A DNA stretch of 64,000 nt from Amycolatopsis acidicola (GTDB taxonomy: Bacteria > Actinomycetota > Actinomycetes > Mycobacteriales > Pseudonocardiaceae): contig NZ_VMNW02000037.1 of assembly GCF_007713735.2 (NCBI RefSeq), forward strand, positions 1 through 64,000. Direction: 5' to 3'. Shown here piece after piece: positions 17,218-25,879 of this stretch (positions are counted from its first letter, which is position 1; each line of letters begins with the position of its first letter). Made by a program: the position numbers and the translations under genes. The notes under the pieces were generated by a model. That model was not told the DNA's origin. It searched no databases and saw only the letters and a program-made list of their open reading frames with translations.

Positions 17218-17859
17218 ACCGGCCCAGTCGGCGCGGGTGTGTTCGAGGTGCGCCCGCAGCAGGCGCTCCAAAATGGACAGATCGCGGCTCTCGATGGCGG
17301 CGAGGAGTTCGCGGTGCTCGGCCGCCGCGCCGGGGAGCCGGCCGGTTTCGGCGAGTTTTTCCAAGCCGTACAGGCGAGTCTGGTCCCTCAACGCGGCGAT
17401 GCCGTCCACCAGGCGGCGGTTGCCCGCGAGCGCCAGCAGGTCCAGGTGGAAGCGGCGGTCGGCTTCGAGGAAGCGGGCGACGTCGCCGTCCGCGGCGGCG
17501 GCCTCGATCTCCCCGGCAAGCGCGCCGAGGCGTGCCAAGTCGGCGGGCCCCGCCTTCGCGGCCGCCGAGAGGGTGGCCGGGATTTCCAGCAGCTGCCGCA
17601 TTTCGTAGACCTCGTCCAGGTCCCGCTCGCTCATCTCGACCACCCGGAACCCGCGGTTGCGGACCGGCTGCATGAGCCCCCGGTGCACCAGCGCCAGCAT
17701 CGCCTCGCGCACCGGGCTGCTCGACACCCCGAGCCGCGCCGCCAGCGCCGACGCGGAGTAGATGTCGCCGGGGCGGATCTCCCCCGAGACCATCGCCTGC
17801 TGCACGACCTCCAGCACCTGGTCCCGCAGGTTCGTGTGCCGCACGCGGATCTCGGTCAC
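17215..17859 (-). CDS. GntR-family regulator with FCD domain
   Basis: A 214-residue FadR-subfamily regulator. The winged helix is N-terminal (YSASALAARLGVSSSPVREA) and an FCD ligand-binding helical domain follows, with a metal-site His in RRFHLDLLALAG and in AAEHRELL. It is divergent from the molybdoenzyme gene, and a 19-bp palindrome sits between the two, so it likely controls that operon. The GTG at 17859 is chosen because AAGGAGG lies upstream; a TTG at 17880 is also open. Confidence 0.88.
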   Translation of the reverse strand: MTEIRVRHTNLRDQVLEVVQQAMVSGEIRPGDIYSASALAARLGVSSSPVREAMLALVHRGLMQPVRNRGFRVVEMSERDLDEVYEMRQLLEIPATLSAAAKAGPADLARLGALAGEIEAAAADGDVARFLEADRRFHLDLLALAGNRRLVDGIAALRDQTRLYGLEKLAETGRLPGAAAEHRELLAAIESRDLSILERLLRAHLEHTRADWAG

Positions 17860-17913
17860 CGCCCACCGCCTCCTTGACAATCCGGCCCGTCACCGCGCAG
17901 CGTACCCTCAGGA

Positions 17914-17932
17914 GTAGACGGTAACCGACTAC
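17914..17932. promoter_or_regulatory. Palindromic operator, probably for the GntR regulator
   Basis: GTAGACGGTAACCGACTAC is a 19-bp palindrome with a single mismatch in the arms. It ends 3 bp before the GGAGG ribosome-binding site of the molybdoenzyme gene, where a bound repressor would block transcription start or early elongation. Confidence 0.6.
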
Positions 17933-17945
17933 TGGAGGGTAACTT

Positions 17946-20900
17946 ATGGCGGAGGTCCGCGGGTACTGCACGCTGTGCCGGTCCCGCTGCGGCGCCGTCT
18001 ACACCATCGAGGGCGGCGCGATGCGCGGCGTGCGGCCCGATCCCGATCATCCGACCGGCGCCGCGATGTGCCCGAAAGGCCGCGCCGCGCCCGAGCTGGT
18101 CCACTCCCCCGCGCGCCTGACCAGGCCATTGCGGCGCACGACGCCCCGCACCGACCCCGACCCGCGCTGGCGCGAGATCAGCTGGGACGAGGCCATGTCC
18201 GAAATCGCCGAGCGGCTCGGCAAGATCCGCGCGGAGAGCGGCGCCGAGGCGGTCGCCTTCTCGGTGACCTCCCCCAGCGGCACCCCGATGTCGGACTCGA
18301 TCGACTGGGTGGAGCGGTTCATCCGCCTCTACGGCAGCCCGAACACGGTGTACTCCACCGAGATCTGCAACTGGCACAAGGATTTCGCGCACGCCTTCAC
18401 CTTCGGCTGCGGACTCCCGGTGCCGGACTACGCGGGCACCGACCTGGCGGTGTTGTGGGGGCACAACCCGGCGAAGTCGTGGCTCGCGCAGTCGGCCGCG
18501 CTCGCGGACGCCGGCCCGAAGCTCGTGGTGGTCGACCCGCGCCGCTCCACGAGCGCGATGCAGGCCGACCACTGGCTGCGCGTCCGCCCGGGCACGGATG
18601 CCGCGCTGGCGCTCGGCGTTGCCCATCAACTGCTCGAAAAACGGGGCCACGACGAGGATTTCGTGCGCTCGTGGACGAACGCGCCGTTGCTCGTTCGCCG
18701 CGACACCGGCCGGTTCCTGCGCGCCGACGAACTCGGCCCCGGGCTGTCCGGGTTCGTCGTGTGGGACGACGGCCCCCAGCCCTACGACACGGCGACGAAT
18801 CCCGAGCGATTCGCCTTGCACGGTAAGCGAAAGGTGGTCACTCGCACCGGTCCCGTCGACTGTGTCCCGGCGTTCGAGCACTACGCGCGCGCCTGCGCGG
18901 AATGGCCATTGGACCGGACGGCCGCGGTCACCACTGTTGAGCCGGAGGCGATCGCGGCCTTCGCGGATGCGCTGGCAGCCGCGAAATCCGTGGCCTACGC
19001 GGCGTGGTCGGGCGTGGGCCAGCACGCGAACGCCACGCAGACCGAGCGCGCGATCGCCACGCTCTACGCGCTCACCGGCAGCTTCGACGCGCCCGGCGGC
19101 AACGTCGTGTTGCCCAAACAGCCGGTCAACGCGGTCACTTCGCCCGCGCAGCTCGCCCCGGAACAGCGGGCGAAGGCACTGGGCATCGACCGGTTCCCGC
19201 TCGGCCCACCGGCGCAGGGCTGGGCCAACGCCCGCGACTTCTGCCGGGCCGTGCTCGATGGCGAGCCGTACCGGGTGCGGGCGCTGGTGTCCTTCGGCGG
19301 GAATCTCCTGCTGTCCCAACCGGATCCGCGCCGCACCGCCGCCGCGTTGCGCGAGCTGGAGTTCGCCGTGCACCTCGACCTGTTCGAGAATCCGACCGCG
19401 CGGTTCGCCGATCTGCTGCTGCCGGTCAACACCCCGTGGGAGCACGAGGCGATCAAGGCGGGTTTCGAGATCACCCAGGCCGCGCAGGAACGCGTCCAGC
19501 TGCGGCCGCGAATGGTCGAGCCCGTGGGAGAGTCGCGTTCGGACACCGAGTTCGTGTTCGACCTCGCGACCCGGCTGGGCCTGGACTTCTTCGGCGGGCG
19601 CATCGAGGACGCATGGAACCATCAACTGGAGCCGCTCGGTGTTTCCGTCGAGCAGCTGCGCAACGGGCCCGTCCACCTGCCACTTCCCTTACAGCACAGG
19701 AAATACACCGCGACCGGGTTCGACACGCCGACACGGCGCGTCGAGCTGTATTCGGAACGGCTGGCCGAACACGGCTACTCCCCCGTGCCGGTGGCGGACG
19801 AGCCCGGCGTCGATCCGCGGTTCCCGCTGGTGCTCACGTGCGCCAAGAACGGGTACTTCTGCCACAGTCAGCATCACGGGATTTCCTCACTGCGCAAGCG
19901 TTTCCCGGAGCCCGTGGTGGAGCTGAGCGCGGAACTGGCGCACGAGCGTGGAATCGACGACGGGCAGTGGGTGCGCCTGACGACCCCGGCCGCGCGGGTG
20001 CGGATGCGCGCCAAGGTGGATCCGGCGCTGCACCGCGACGTCGTGGTCGCCGAGTACGGCTGGTGGCAGGCGGCGGAGGACCTGGCCCTGCCCGGTTCGG
20101 ACCCGCTCGCCGACGACGGGGCGAACTACAACCTCCTGATCGGCGACGAAACCCGTGATCCCCTCAGCGGTTCCGTCGCGCTCCGATCGTCCACATGCGA
20201 CATCAGCGCCGAGCCGACCTGGACCACACCAAGGGAGTTCGTCGTCGACTCCGCGGAGTTCGAGACCGCCGAGGTGCTTTCGGTGCGGCTACGGCCCGCC
20301 GACGGCGCCTCGGTGCCGGGCTTCCGGCCGGGGCAGCACGTCACGGTCGCGCTGCCCGACGATCCCCGTCTCACACGGAGCTATTCGCTCACCGGCACCG
20401 ACCGCTCCGGGTACGGGATAGCCGTGCGCCGGGTGCCCGGCGGGCGGTTCTCGCCGCTGGTGCACGAGCGGTTCCGGCCGGGGGAACGGGTTCTGGTCAC
20501 GCCGCCGTCCGGGGTGTTCGCGATCCCGGTCGAGCATGAGCGGCCGCTCGCGCTGCTGGCGGCGGGGATCGGGATCACGCCGTTCCTCGGGCATCTGCAG
20601 GCGCTCGACCCGGCGACGGAAACCGTGCTGTACTACGGAAACCGCCATGGCGGCTCGCATGCCTTCCGCGAACGCATCGCCACGCTCGCGGAGAGATTGC
20701 CGAGGTTGCGGGTGGTCGACCACTACAGCCGCCCCGATCCGGGCGACACGTTCGCCGTGCGCGGCCGGGTGTCCGCGGACAGCGTCGACGAGGACCTGAT
20801 CCGCCGCCGCGCCCGGTTCTACCTGTGCGGCCCGGCGGCGATGCTCGACGAGGTGATCCCCGGGCTCGTGGCGCGGGGCGTGCCGCGCTTCGACATCTTC

Positions 20901-21206
20901 GCCGAACGGTTCCAGGCCGCGCCCACCACGGTGACCGTCGCCGAGGACGCCACGGCCGTGGTCCGGTTCGCGCGTTCGGGCCGGGAAGTGCGGTGGCGCA
21001 AGGCGAACGGCACACTTCTGCAGCTCGCCGAACAGGCCGGCGTGTCCTTGCCCAGCGGGTGCCGGCTCGGCCAATGCGAAAGTTGCGCGACCGCGGTGCT
21101 GTCCGGCCGGGTCGCGCACCTCGTCGCCCCGGCCGGCGACCTGCCCGAAGACCAGTGCCTGACCTGTCAGTCCGTGCCGGCGTCCGACGTCGTGCTCGAT
21201 GCGTGA
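17946..21206 (+). CDS. Molybdopterin oxidoreductase fused to FAD/NAD(P)H reductase and 2Fe-2S domain
   Basis: A 1086-residue fusion. Residues 8-42 hold a 4Fe-4S motif (Cys8, Cys11, Cys15, Cys42). The molybdopterin catalytic region follows; Cys in STEICNWHK is the likely Mo ligand. The bis-MGD-binding domain ends near residue 740. From ~760 a ferredoxin-reductase module appears (RSYSLTG for FAD, FYLCGPAAML for NAD(P)H), and the last ~80 residues are a plant-type 2Fe-2S domain (C-x4-C-x2-C with a later Cys in CLTCQS). The protein could draw electrons from NAD(P)H by itself. There is no signal peptide, so it is cytosolic. The substrate is unknown. An ATG with GGAGG upstream is the start. Confidence 0.88.
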   Translation: MAEVRGYCTLCRSRCGAVYTIEGGAMRGVRPDPDHPTGAAMCPKGRAAPELVHSPARLTRPLRRTTPRTDPDPRWREISWDEAMSEIAERLGKIRAESGAEAVAFSVTSPSGTPMSDSIDWVERFIRLYGSPNTVYSTEICNWHKDFAHAFTFGCGLPVPDYAGTDLAVLWGHNPAKSWLAQSAALADAGPKLVVVDPRRSTSAMQADHWLRVRPGTDAALALGVAHQLLEKRGHDEDFVRSWTNAPLLVRRDTGRFLRADELGPGLSGFVVWDDGPQPYDTATNPERFALHGKRKVVTRTGPVDCVPAFEHYARACAEWPLDRTAAVTTVEPEAIAAFADALAAAKSVAYAAWSGVGQHANATQTERAIATLYALTGSFDAPGGNVVLPKQPVNAVTSPAQLAPEQRAKALGIDRFPLGPPAQGWANARDFCRAVLDGEPYRVRALVSFGGNLLLSQPDPRRTAAALRELEFAVHLDLFENPTARFADLLLPVNTPWEHEAIKAGFEITQAAQERVQLRPRMVEPVGESRSDTEFVFDLATRLGLDFFGGRIEDAWNHQLEPLGVSVEQLRNGPVHLPLPLQHRKYTATGFDTPTRRVELYSERLAEHGYSPVPVADEPGVDPRFPLVLTCAKNGYFCHSQHHGISSLRKRFPEPVVELSAELAHERGIDDGQWVRLTTPAARVRMRAKVDPALHRDVVVAEYGWWQAAEDLALPGSDPLADDGANYNLLIGDETRDPLSGSVALRSSTCDISAEPTWTTPREFVVDSAEFETAEVLSVRLRPADGASVPGFRPGQHVTVALPDDPRLTRSYSLTGTDRSGYGIAVRRVPGGRFSPLVHERFRPGERVLVTPPSGVFAIPVEHERPLALLAAGIGITPFLGHLQALDPATETVLYYGNRHGGSHAFRERIATLAERLPRLRVVDHYSRPDPGDTFAVRGRVSADSVDEDLIRRRARFYLCGPAAMLDEVIPGLVARGVPRFDIFAERFQAAPTTVTVAEDATAVVRFARSGREVRWRKANGTLLQLAEQAGVSLPSGCRLGQCESCATAVLSGRVAHLVAPAGDLPEDQCLTCQSVPASDVVLDA

Positions 21207-21216
21207 AGGGAATTCC

Positions 21217-22164
21217 GTGCTCGCCATTTCCGCCGAGGAGACCGCCCGCGCCCTGGAGTTCGGCGCACTCATCCCGGCCCTGCGCGAAAGCCTCGCGCTC
21301 GGGGCGACCGCGCCGCCGCGGCACCACCACCGGCTCGGCGACGACGCGACGTTGCTGATCATGCCGTCGTGGCGGGGCGGGCTGCTCGGGGTGAAACTGG
21401 TGGATGTCTTTCCCCGCAACCGTTCCCTCGGCCGGCCGGCGCTGTCTTCGGCCTACGTCCTGGCGAGCGCCGAGACCGGTGAGCACCTCGCGGTCATCGA
21501 CGGCAACGAGCTGACACGGCGGCGCACCGTCGCCACGTCCGCGCTCGCGTCGTCTTATCTGGCGCGGCCGGACAGCAAAGTGCTGCTGGTGGTCGGCACG
21601 GGGCACATCGGCAGCCTGGCCGCGCAGGCGCACGCCGCGGTGCTCGGGATCGAAACTGTGTTGGTGTACAACCGATCCCGGCCAGGCGCGGACGCGCTGG
21701 CCGCGCAGCTGCGGGAGTCCGGAATGGACGCTCGCGTGGCCCCCGATCTGGACGCCGCCGTGGCCTCCGCCGACGTGATCACGTGTGCGACGCTCGCGAG
21801 CGAGCCGATCATCCGCGGCGCGCTGCTCCGGCCCGGCACGCATCTGGACCTCGTCGGCAGCTTCAACCGCGACCTCCGCGAATCCGACGACGACTGCCTC
21901 CGCCGCGGGCGCCTGTACGTGGACGCCGAAGTGGCCCTCGACGAGTCCGGCGACCTCACCCGCCCCCTCGCCGACGGCACCATCACGCGCGAGGACGTGG
22001 TGGGCACCCTCCCGCAACTCTGCCGCGGCGAAGTCCCCGGTCGTTGCGGCGCCGAGGAGATCACCGTCTTCAAGGCCGTGGGCACTTCCGTGGCCGACCT
22101 CGCAGCCGCGGGCCTGGTCTACACCCAGGCGTCGGGCGCGCGGGAACTGCGCGGCAACCTCTAG
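21217..22164 (+). CDS. Ornithine cyclodeaminase / mu-crystallin family protein
   Basis: A 315-residue NAD(P)-dependent protein of the OCD/mu-crystallin family, whose members are cyclodeaminases, ketimine reductases or amino-acid dehydrogenases. GTGHIGSLAAQAH is the Rossmann motif, and the early ATAPPRHHHRLG region and LSSAYVLASAETG fit the family. The GTG at 21217 has AAGGGA upstream; an in-frame ATG at 21199 overlaps the molybdoenzyme stop and is the alternative. The tight spacing implies a shared pathway with the molybdoenzyme, possibly on an imine or amino compound (inference). Its TAG stop shares a CTAG with the convergent gene's stop. Confidence 0.82.
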   Translation: MLAISAEETARALEFGALIPALRESLALGATAPPRHHHRLGDDATLLIMPSWRGGLLGVKLVDVFPRNRSLGRPALSSAYVLASAETGEHLAVIDGNELTRRRTVATSALASSYLARPDSKVLLVVGTGHIGSLAAQAHAAVLGIETVLVYNRSRPGADALAAQLRESGMDARVAPDLDAAVASADVITCATLASEPIIRGALLRPGTHLDLVGSFNRDLRESDDDCLRRGRLYVDAEVALDESGDLTRPLADGTITREDVVGTLPQLCRGEVPGRCGAEEITVFKAVGTSVADLAAAGLVYTQASGARELRGNL

Positions 22165-23054
22165 ACGTCCTGCAGCTGCGGGAAGACGACCCCCGTGAGT
22201 TCCTCCGACACCTCCCACAAACGCCGCGCCACCGCGGTGTCCTGGGCCTTCGCCGAGCGGCCGACCAGTTTCGGGGCGCCGCGGCCTTCCAGGAAGCCAC
22301 CCGGACCGGCATAGCTGTCGCCCGGGATGCCGGCTACAGCGGCGTACAGGGTGGGCAACGCACCGCCGTCGTCGTTCTGGCCGAACAGGCGGACGAAGGC
22401 CCGCTCGAACGGCTCGACGGCACGGCGGATTCCGGTGGGGCGGAACAGGTTCGTGGCCGCCAGGCCGGGGTGCGCGGCCATCGCGAGCACCGGGGACCCG
22501 GCCCGCGCGAGGCGCCGCTGCAGCTCCGAGGTGAACAGCAGGTTGGCGAGTTTGGACTGGCCATACGCGGCCATCGCCCGGTACCGGCGGCGCTCCCAGT
22601 TGAGATCGCCGAACCCGATCGTGCCCGCCCGGTGGCCCATCGACGAGACCGAGACCACCCGCTCGCGGATCCGCGGCAGCAGCAGGTTCGTGAGCGCGAA
22701 ATGCCCGAGGTGGTTGGTCCCGAACTGCAGCTCGAACCCGTCCGCGGTGCGGCTGAAGGGCGGGATCATCACGCCGGCGTTGTTGATCAGCACGTCGACC
22801 GGCTCGGTGAAGTCGCTCGCGAAGGCGCGCACCGAGGACAGGTCGGCAAGGTCCAGTCGCCGCACTTCGACGTCGCCGGTCATCGTCGCGGCGGCGTCCT
22901 TGCCTTTGGTGACATCGCGGACGGCGAGCACCACACGCGCGCCCTTGGCGGCAAGGGCGCGGGCGGCGGCGCGGCCGATTCCGCTGTTCGCGCCGGTCAC
23001 GAGGACCGTGCGGCCGCTCTGGTCAGGGATGTCCGAAGCCGTGAATGTTGTCAT
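22161..23054 (-). CDS. SDR-family oxidoreductase (retinol-dehydrogenase-like)
   Basis: A 297-residue SDR of the RDH/WW-oxidoreductase-like type. GANSGIG near residue 22 binds cofactor, LINNAGVM follows, and the active site is AAYGQSKLANLLF. It is divergent from a TetR gene, with a perfect 15-bp palindrome between, so it is probably repressed by that regulator. The substrate is not determinable. Confidence 0.88.
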   Translation of the reverse strand: MTTFTASDIPDQSGRTVLVTGANSGIGRAAARALAAKGARVVLAVRDVTKGKDAAATMTGDVEVRRLDLADLSSVRAFASDFTEPVDVLINNAGVMIPPFSRTADGFELQFGTNHLGHFALTNLLLPRIRERVVSVSSMGHRAGTIGFGDLNWERRRYRAMAAYGQSKLANLLFTSELQRRLARAGSPVLAMAAHPGLAATNLFRPTGIRRAVEPFERAFVRLFGQNDDGGALPTLYAAVAGIPGDSYAGPGGFLEGRGAPKLVGRSAKAQDTAVARRLWEVSEELTGVVFPQLQDV

Positions 23055-23073
23055 GAGCTACATAGTAGCCGCT

Positions 23074-23088
23074 GACAACAATGTTGTC
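23074..23088. promoter_or_regulatory. Perfect palindromic TetR operator
   Basis: GACAACAATGTTGTC is a 15-bp perfect palindrome around a central A/T pair. It lies between the divergent SDR (start 23054) and TetR (start 23117) genes, a standard place for an autoregulatory TetR site. Confidence 0.65.
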
Positions 23089-23116
23089 GCTAGAAACATT
23101 CGCGTATCATCGGGAG

Positions 23117-23719
23117 GTGCCCGATGCGATCGACGACCGGCCCTACCACCACGGCAACCTCCGCACCGCCCTCCTCGACGCGGCCGAACGCGGCCTGCGC
23201 GAGCACGGCGCGGACAAGTTGTCGTTGCGCGATCTGGCCCGGGAAATCGGTGTCAGCCACGCCGCGCCGCGCCGCCACTTCCCGGATCGCCAGGCTCTGC
23301 TGGACGCGCTCGCCGAGGCTGGGTTCGCCCGGCTGGATCGCACGCTTCGCACGGCGCTGGCCGACGCCGACGACGACTTCCCCGCGCGCGTGCGGGCGGG
23401 TATGACCGCGTACACGCGCTTCGCCACCGAGAACCCCGCGCTGCTCGAACTGATGTACACCAGCAAGCACCGCCCGGACGCGACGCGCATCGTCAAGGCG
23501 GCCGAAGCGCCGTTCGGGCTGATGATCGGGCTGATCCAGCAGGGACAGGAGCAGGGCGAGCTGGCGACCGGCGACCCCGACCGGATCGGCATCGTCCTGT
23601 TCGCGATGCTGCAGGGCATCGCCTCGATCATCAACGGCAACCTCGTCCCGGCGGAGCTGCTCGACGGGCTCGTGGACCTCGCCGTCGACCAGTTCCTGCG
23701 CGCCAACCGCCCCGGCTGA
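23117..23719 (+). CDS. TetR-family transcriptional regulator
   Basis: A 200-residue regulator. YHHGNLRTALLDAAERGL is the characteristic start of the first helix, then LSLRDLAREIGVSHAAPRRHF is the DNA-binding region (21 residues, here cited as LSLRDLAREIGV plus SHAAPRRHF), with a TetR C-terminal ligand domain. The GTG at 23117 is preferred since the family motif starts right after it; an ATG at 23081 would lie inside the operator. It likely represses the divergent SDR. Confidence 0.85.
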   Translation: MPDAIDDRPYHHGNLRTALLDAAERGLREHGADKLSLRDLAREIGVSHAAPRRHFPDRQALLDALAEAGFARLDRTLRTALADADDDFPARVRAGMTAYTRFATENPALLELMYTSKHRPDATRIVKAAEAPFGLMIGLIQQGQEQGELATGDPDRIGIVLFAMLQGIASIINGNLVPAELLDGLVDLAVDQFLRANRPG

Positions 23720-23725
23720 GGGACC

Positions 23726-24022
23726 TCAGTCCCGCTCCACCTCGAGGATCCGCGCGTCCCGCCGCGCCACATCGACCTCGATGCGCCCCTGCGCGCTGTC
23801 GGCCAGCTCGACCTCCCACGACGGCACGCCGCCCGTCGTGTCCGGCTCGACGCCCAGCACGTACCCGCCGTACTTCCCGGACGCGACCGCCCCGGCCGCG
23901 TCCTGCCCGACCGGCGCCGCGCTCGCGGGCGGTGCCGCGGGTCGCGGGTCGTCGGTACCGCAGGCGGCCACCGCGACGGCGACGACACCGACGGACAGGA
24001 TCGTGAGCGTCCGCGAAAGCAA
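23726..24022 (-). CDS. PepSY-domain lipoprotein
   Basis: A small protein (98 residues from the chosen TTG start). A lipoprotein signal peptide ends AVAAC with Cys21; a PepSY-like beta sheet forms the C-terminus (SWEVELADSAQGRIEVDVA). PepSY domains are usually extracytoplasmic inhibitors or sensors. The TTG at 24022 is preferred because GGAAGGAG precedes it and the resulting signal peptide is well formed; an ATG at 24082 is open but gives an odd Arg-rich extension. Convergent with TetR. Confidence 0.7.
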   Translation of the reverse strand: MLSRTLTILSVGVVAVAVAACGTDDPRPAAPPASAAPVGQDAAGAVASGKYGGYVLGVEPDTTGGVPSWEVELADSAQGRIEVDVARRDARILEVERD

Positions 24023-24207
24023 AACCAGGCTCCTTCCCGAGGCGACCACCCCACCGTGCCTCCGCGCGCGGGGCCGCCGCATCAGGGATCACCCTGGGAA
24101 AACCCTTACGGCACAGCCAGAACCGCCCGCGCGCAAGGCGAGCACGATGCCGCTCGCCCCGGCCGGCACAGCGCTTGGACAGGCGAGCCGGGCCCGTGTG
24201 TTCCAGC

Positions 24208-24221
24208 ATGGTGATCACCAT
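24208..24221. promoter_or_regulatory. 14-bp perfect palindrome upstream of the antiporter
   Basis: ATGGTGATCACCAT is a perfect palindrome 10 bp upstream of the antiporter's GGGGAGGG ribosome-binding site. It could be an operator; no adjacent regulator gene is present, so its partner is unknown. Confidence 0.35.
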
Positions 24222-24244
24222 CGCGGGAAACGGGGAGGGTGCGG

Positions 24245-25876
24245 GTGCTCGGGGAAGTGGCCGTCGCGGTCCTGGCGCTGCTGATCATCGCTGCGGGGGC
24301 GGTGCTCGCGCCGAAGGTCGGCGTCGCCGCGCCGCTCGTGCTGGTCCTGGTCGGGATCGGCGTCAGCCTGGCCCCGGTGCTGGAGGACTTCGAAGTGGAC
24401 CCGGAGTGGATTCTCCAGGGCCTGCTGCCCCCGCTGCTCTACGCGGCCGCGGTCTCGATGCCCGCCATGAACTTCCGCCGCGAGTTCCGCGCGATCAGCG
24501 GGCTGTCGGTACTCCTCGTGATCGCGAGCGCGCTGGTGCTCGGCCTGCTGTTCGCCTGGCTCATCCCCGGCATCGGGTTCGTCTGGGGCGCCGCGCTGGG
24601 CGCGATCATCAGCCCCACCGACGCCGTGGCCACCTCGATCATCAAGGCCACCCCGGTGCCGAACCGGGTCATCGTCATCCTCGAAGGCGAGAGCCTCCTC
24701 AACGACGCCACCGCGCTCGTCCTCCTGCGCACCGCCATCGTGGCCACCACCGCCGGGTTCTCCTTTTGGGCCGCCTTGGGCACCTTCGCCTACGCGGTCG
24801 CGGTCGCCGTGGTGATCGGGGCGTTCGTCGGCCGGCTGAACCTGGCCGTGCGCCGGCGCGTCGAGGACCCGACCGTGAACACGATTCTGTCGTTCACCGT
24901 CCCGTTCCTGGCCTCGGTCCCGGCCGAGGCCGCGGGAAGTTCCGGGCTGGTCGCCGCCGTCGTGGCCGGGCTGGTCACCGGTTACCACGCCCCGCGCCGC
25001 CTGTCGCCCCAGCACCGGCTTTCGGATTCGCAGAACTGGGCGAGCGTCGAGCTGATGCTGGAGGGCCTCGTCTTTCTCCTGATGGGGCTGGAACTCTCGA
25101 CGATCCTCGCCGAGGTACCCCGCGAGCACACCGGGCTCGGCATCGCGCTGGCGATCGCCTGCGCGGCGCTCGTGGCGACGTTGCTGACCCGCGCCGCGTA
25201 CGTCACTCCCCTGCTCTGGGGCCTCGGCCGCCGGAGACGGCGGGGCGAGCGGATCCAGCCGCGTGTCGCGGAGATGCACGAAAAGCTGCAGGCGGGAGAG
25301 CTCCCGGAATTCCGGCGCGGGCCGGGACGGGGCGAGTACAAGCGGCGCGACATCGAACGCCTCACCACGCACGTCCGCCGGATGCTCGCGGACATCGACT
25401 ACCTGCGCAGCCAGCCGCTCCGCGCCAAGGACGGCGCGATCGTGGTCTGGGCAGGCATGCGCGGCGCGGTCACCGTCGCCGCCGCCCAGACCCTCCCGGC
25501 CGAAACCCCGCACCGCCCGCTGCTGCTCTTCGTGGCCTTCGCGGTCGCCACCCTGTCGCTGCTGGTGCAGGGCGGCACGGTCGGGCCACTCGTCGCGCGC
25601 CTGTTCCGGAACGAGCCGGAAGAACCACGCACGCCGGAGGAAGACACCCAGCAACGGCAGGTTCTCGCGCTCCTCGAGGACGTCATGAACCAGACGCCGC
25701 ACGAGGAAGGCGCGTCGGAGAAGCAATACCGCCTGTCCGTGCTCACCGCGCAGCGGAACGCTTTGCTGGACGCCCGTGACGACGGCGCCTACGACGCGGA
25801 CGTCCTCGCCCACGCGCTGCGCAACGTGGACGCCACGCAGATCGCGCTCGAACTGCGCGGCGGCCCGGACGGCTGA
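24245..25876 (+). CDS. Na+/H+ antiporter, CPA1 family
   Basis: A 543-residue membrane antiporter with about 12 hydrophobic segments. GAIISPTDAVATSI contains the ion-binding Asp of CPA1 exchangers, and EGESLLNDATALV is the second conserved signature. The last ~190 residues include a cytosolic region interrupted by one more membrane stretch (WAGMRGAVTVAAAQ, itself a CPA1 motif) and a hydrophilic tail. It would exchange cytosolic Na+ for protons. The start is the GTG at 24245, six bases after GGGGAGGG; a GTG at 24239 is also open. Confidence 0.88.
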   Translation: MLGEVAVAVLALLIIAAGAVLAPKVGVAAPLVLVLVGIGVSLAPVLEDFEVDPEWILQGLLPPLLYAAAVSMPAMNFRREFRAISGLSVLLVIASALVLGLLFAWLIPGIGFVWGAALGAIISPTDAVATSIIKATPVPNRVIVILEGESLLNDATALVLLRTAIVATTAGFSFWAALGTFAYAVAVAVVIGAFVGRLNLAVRRRVEDPTVNTILSFTVPFLASVPAEAAGSSGLVAAVVAGLVTGYHAPRRLSPQHRLSDSQNWASVELMLEGLVFLLMGLELSTILAEVPREHTGLGIALAIACAALVATLLTRAAYVTPLLWGLGRRRRRGERIQPRVAEMHEKLQAGELPEFRRGPGRGEYKRRDIERLTTHVRRMLADIDYLRSQPLRAKDGAIVVWAGMRGAVTVAAAQTLPAETPHRPLLLFVAFAVATLSLLVQGGTVGPLVARLFRNEPEEPRTPEEDTQQRQVLALLEDVMNQTPHEEGASEKQYRLSVLTAQRNALLDARDDGAYDADVLAHALRNVDATQIALELRGGPDG

Positions 25877-25879
25877 GCG

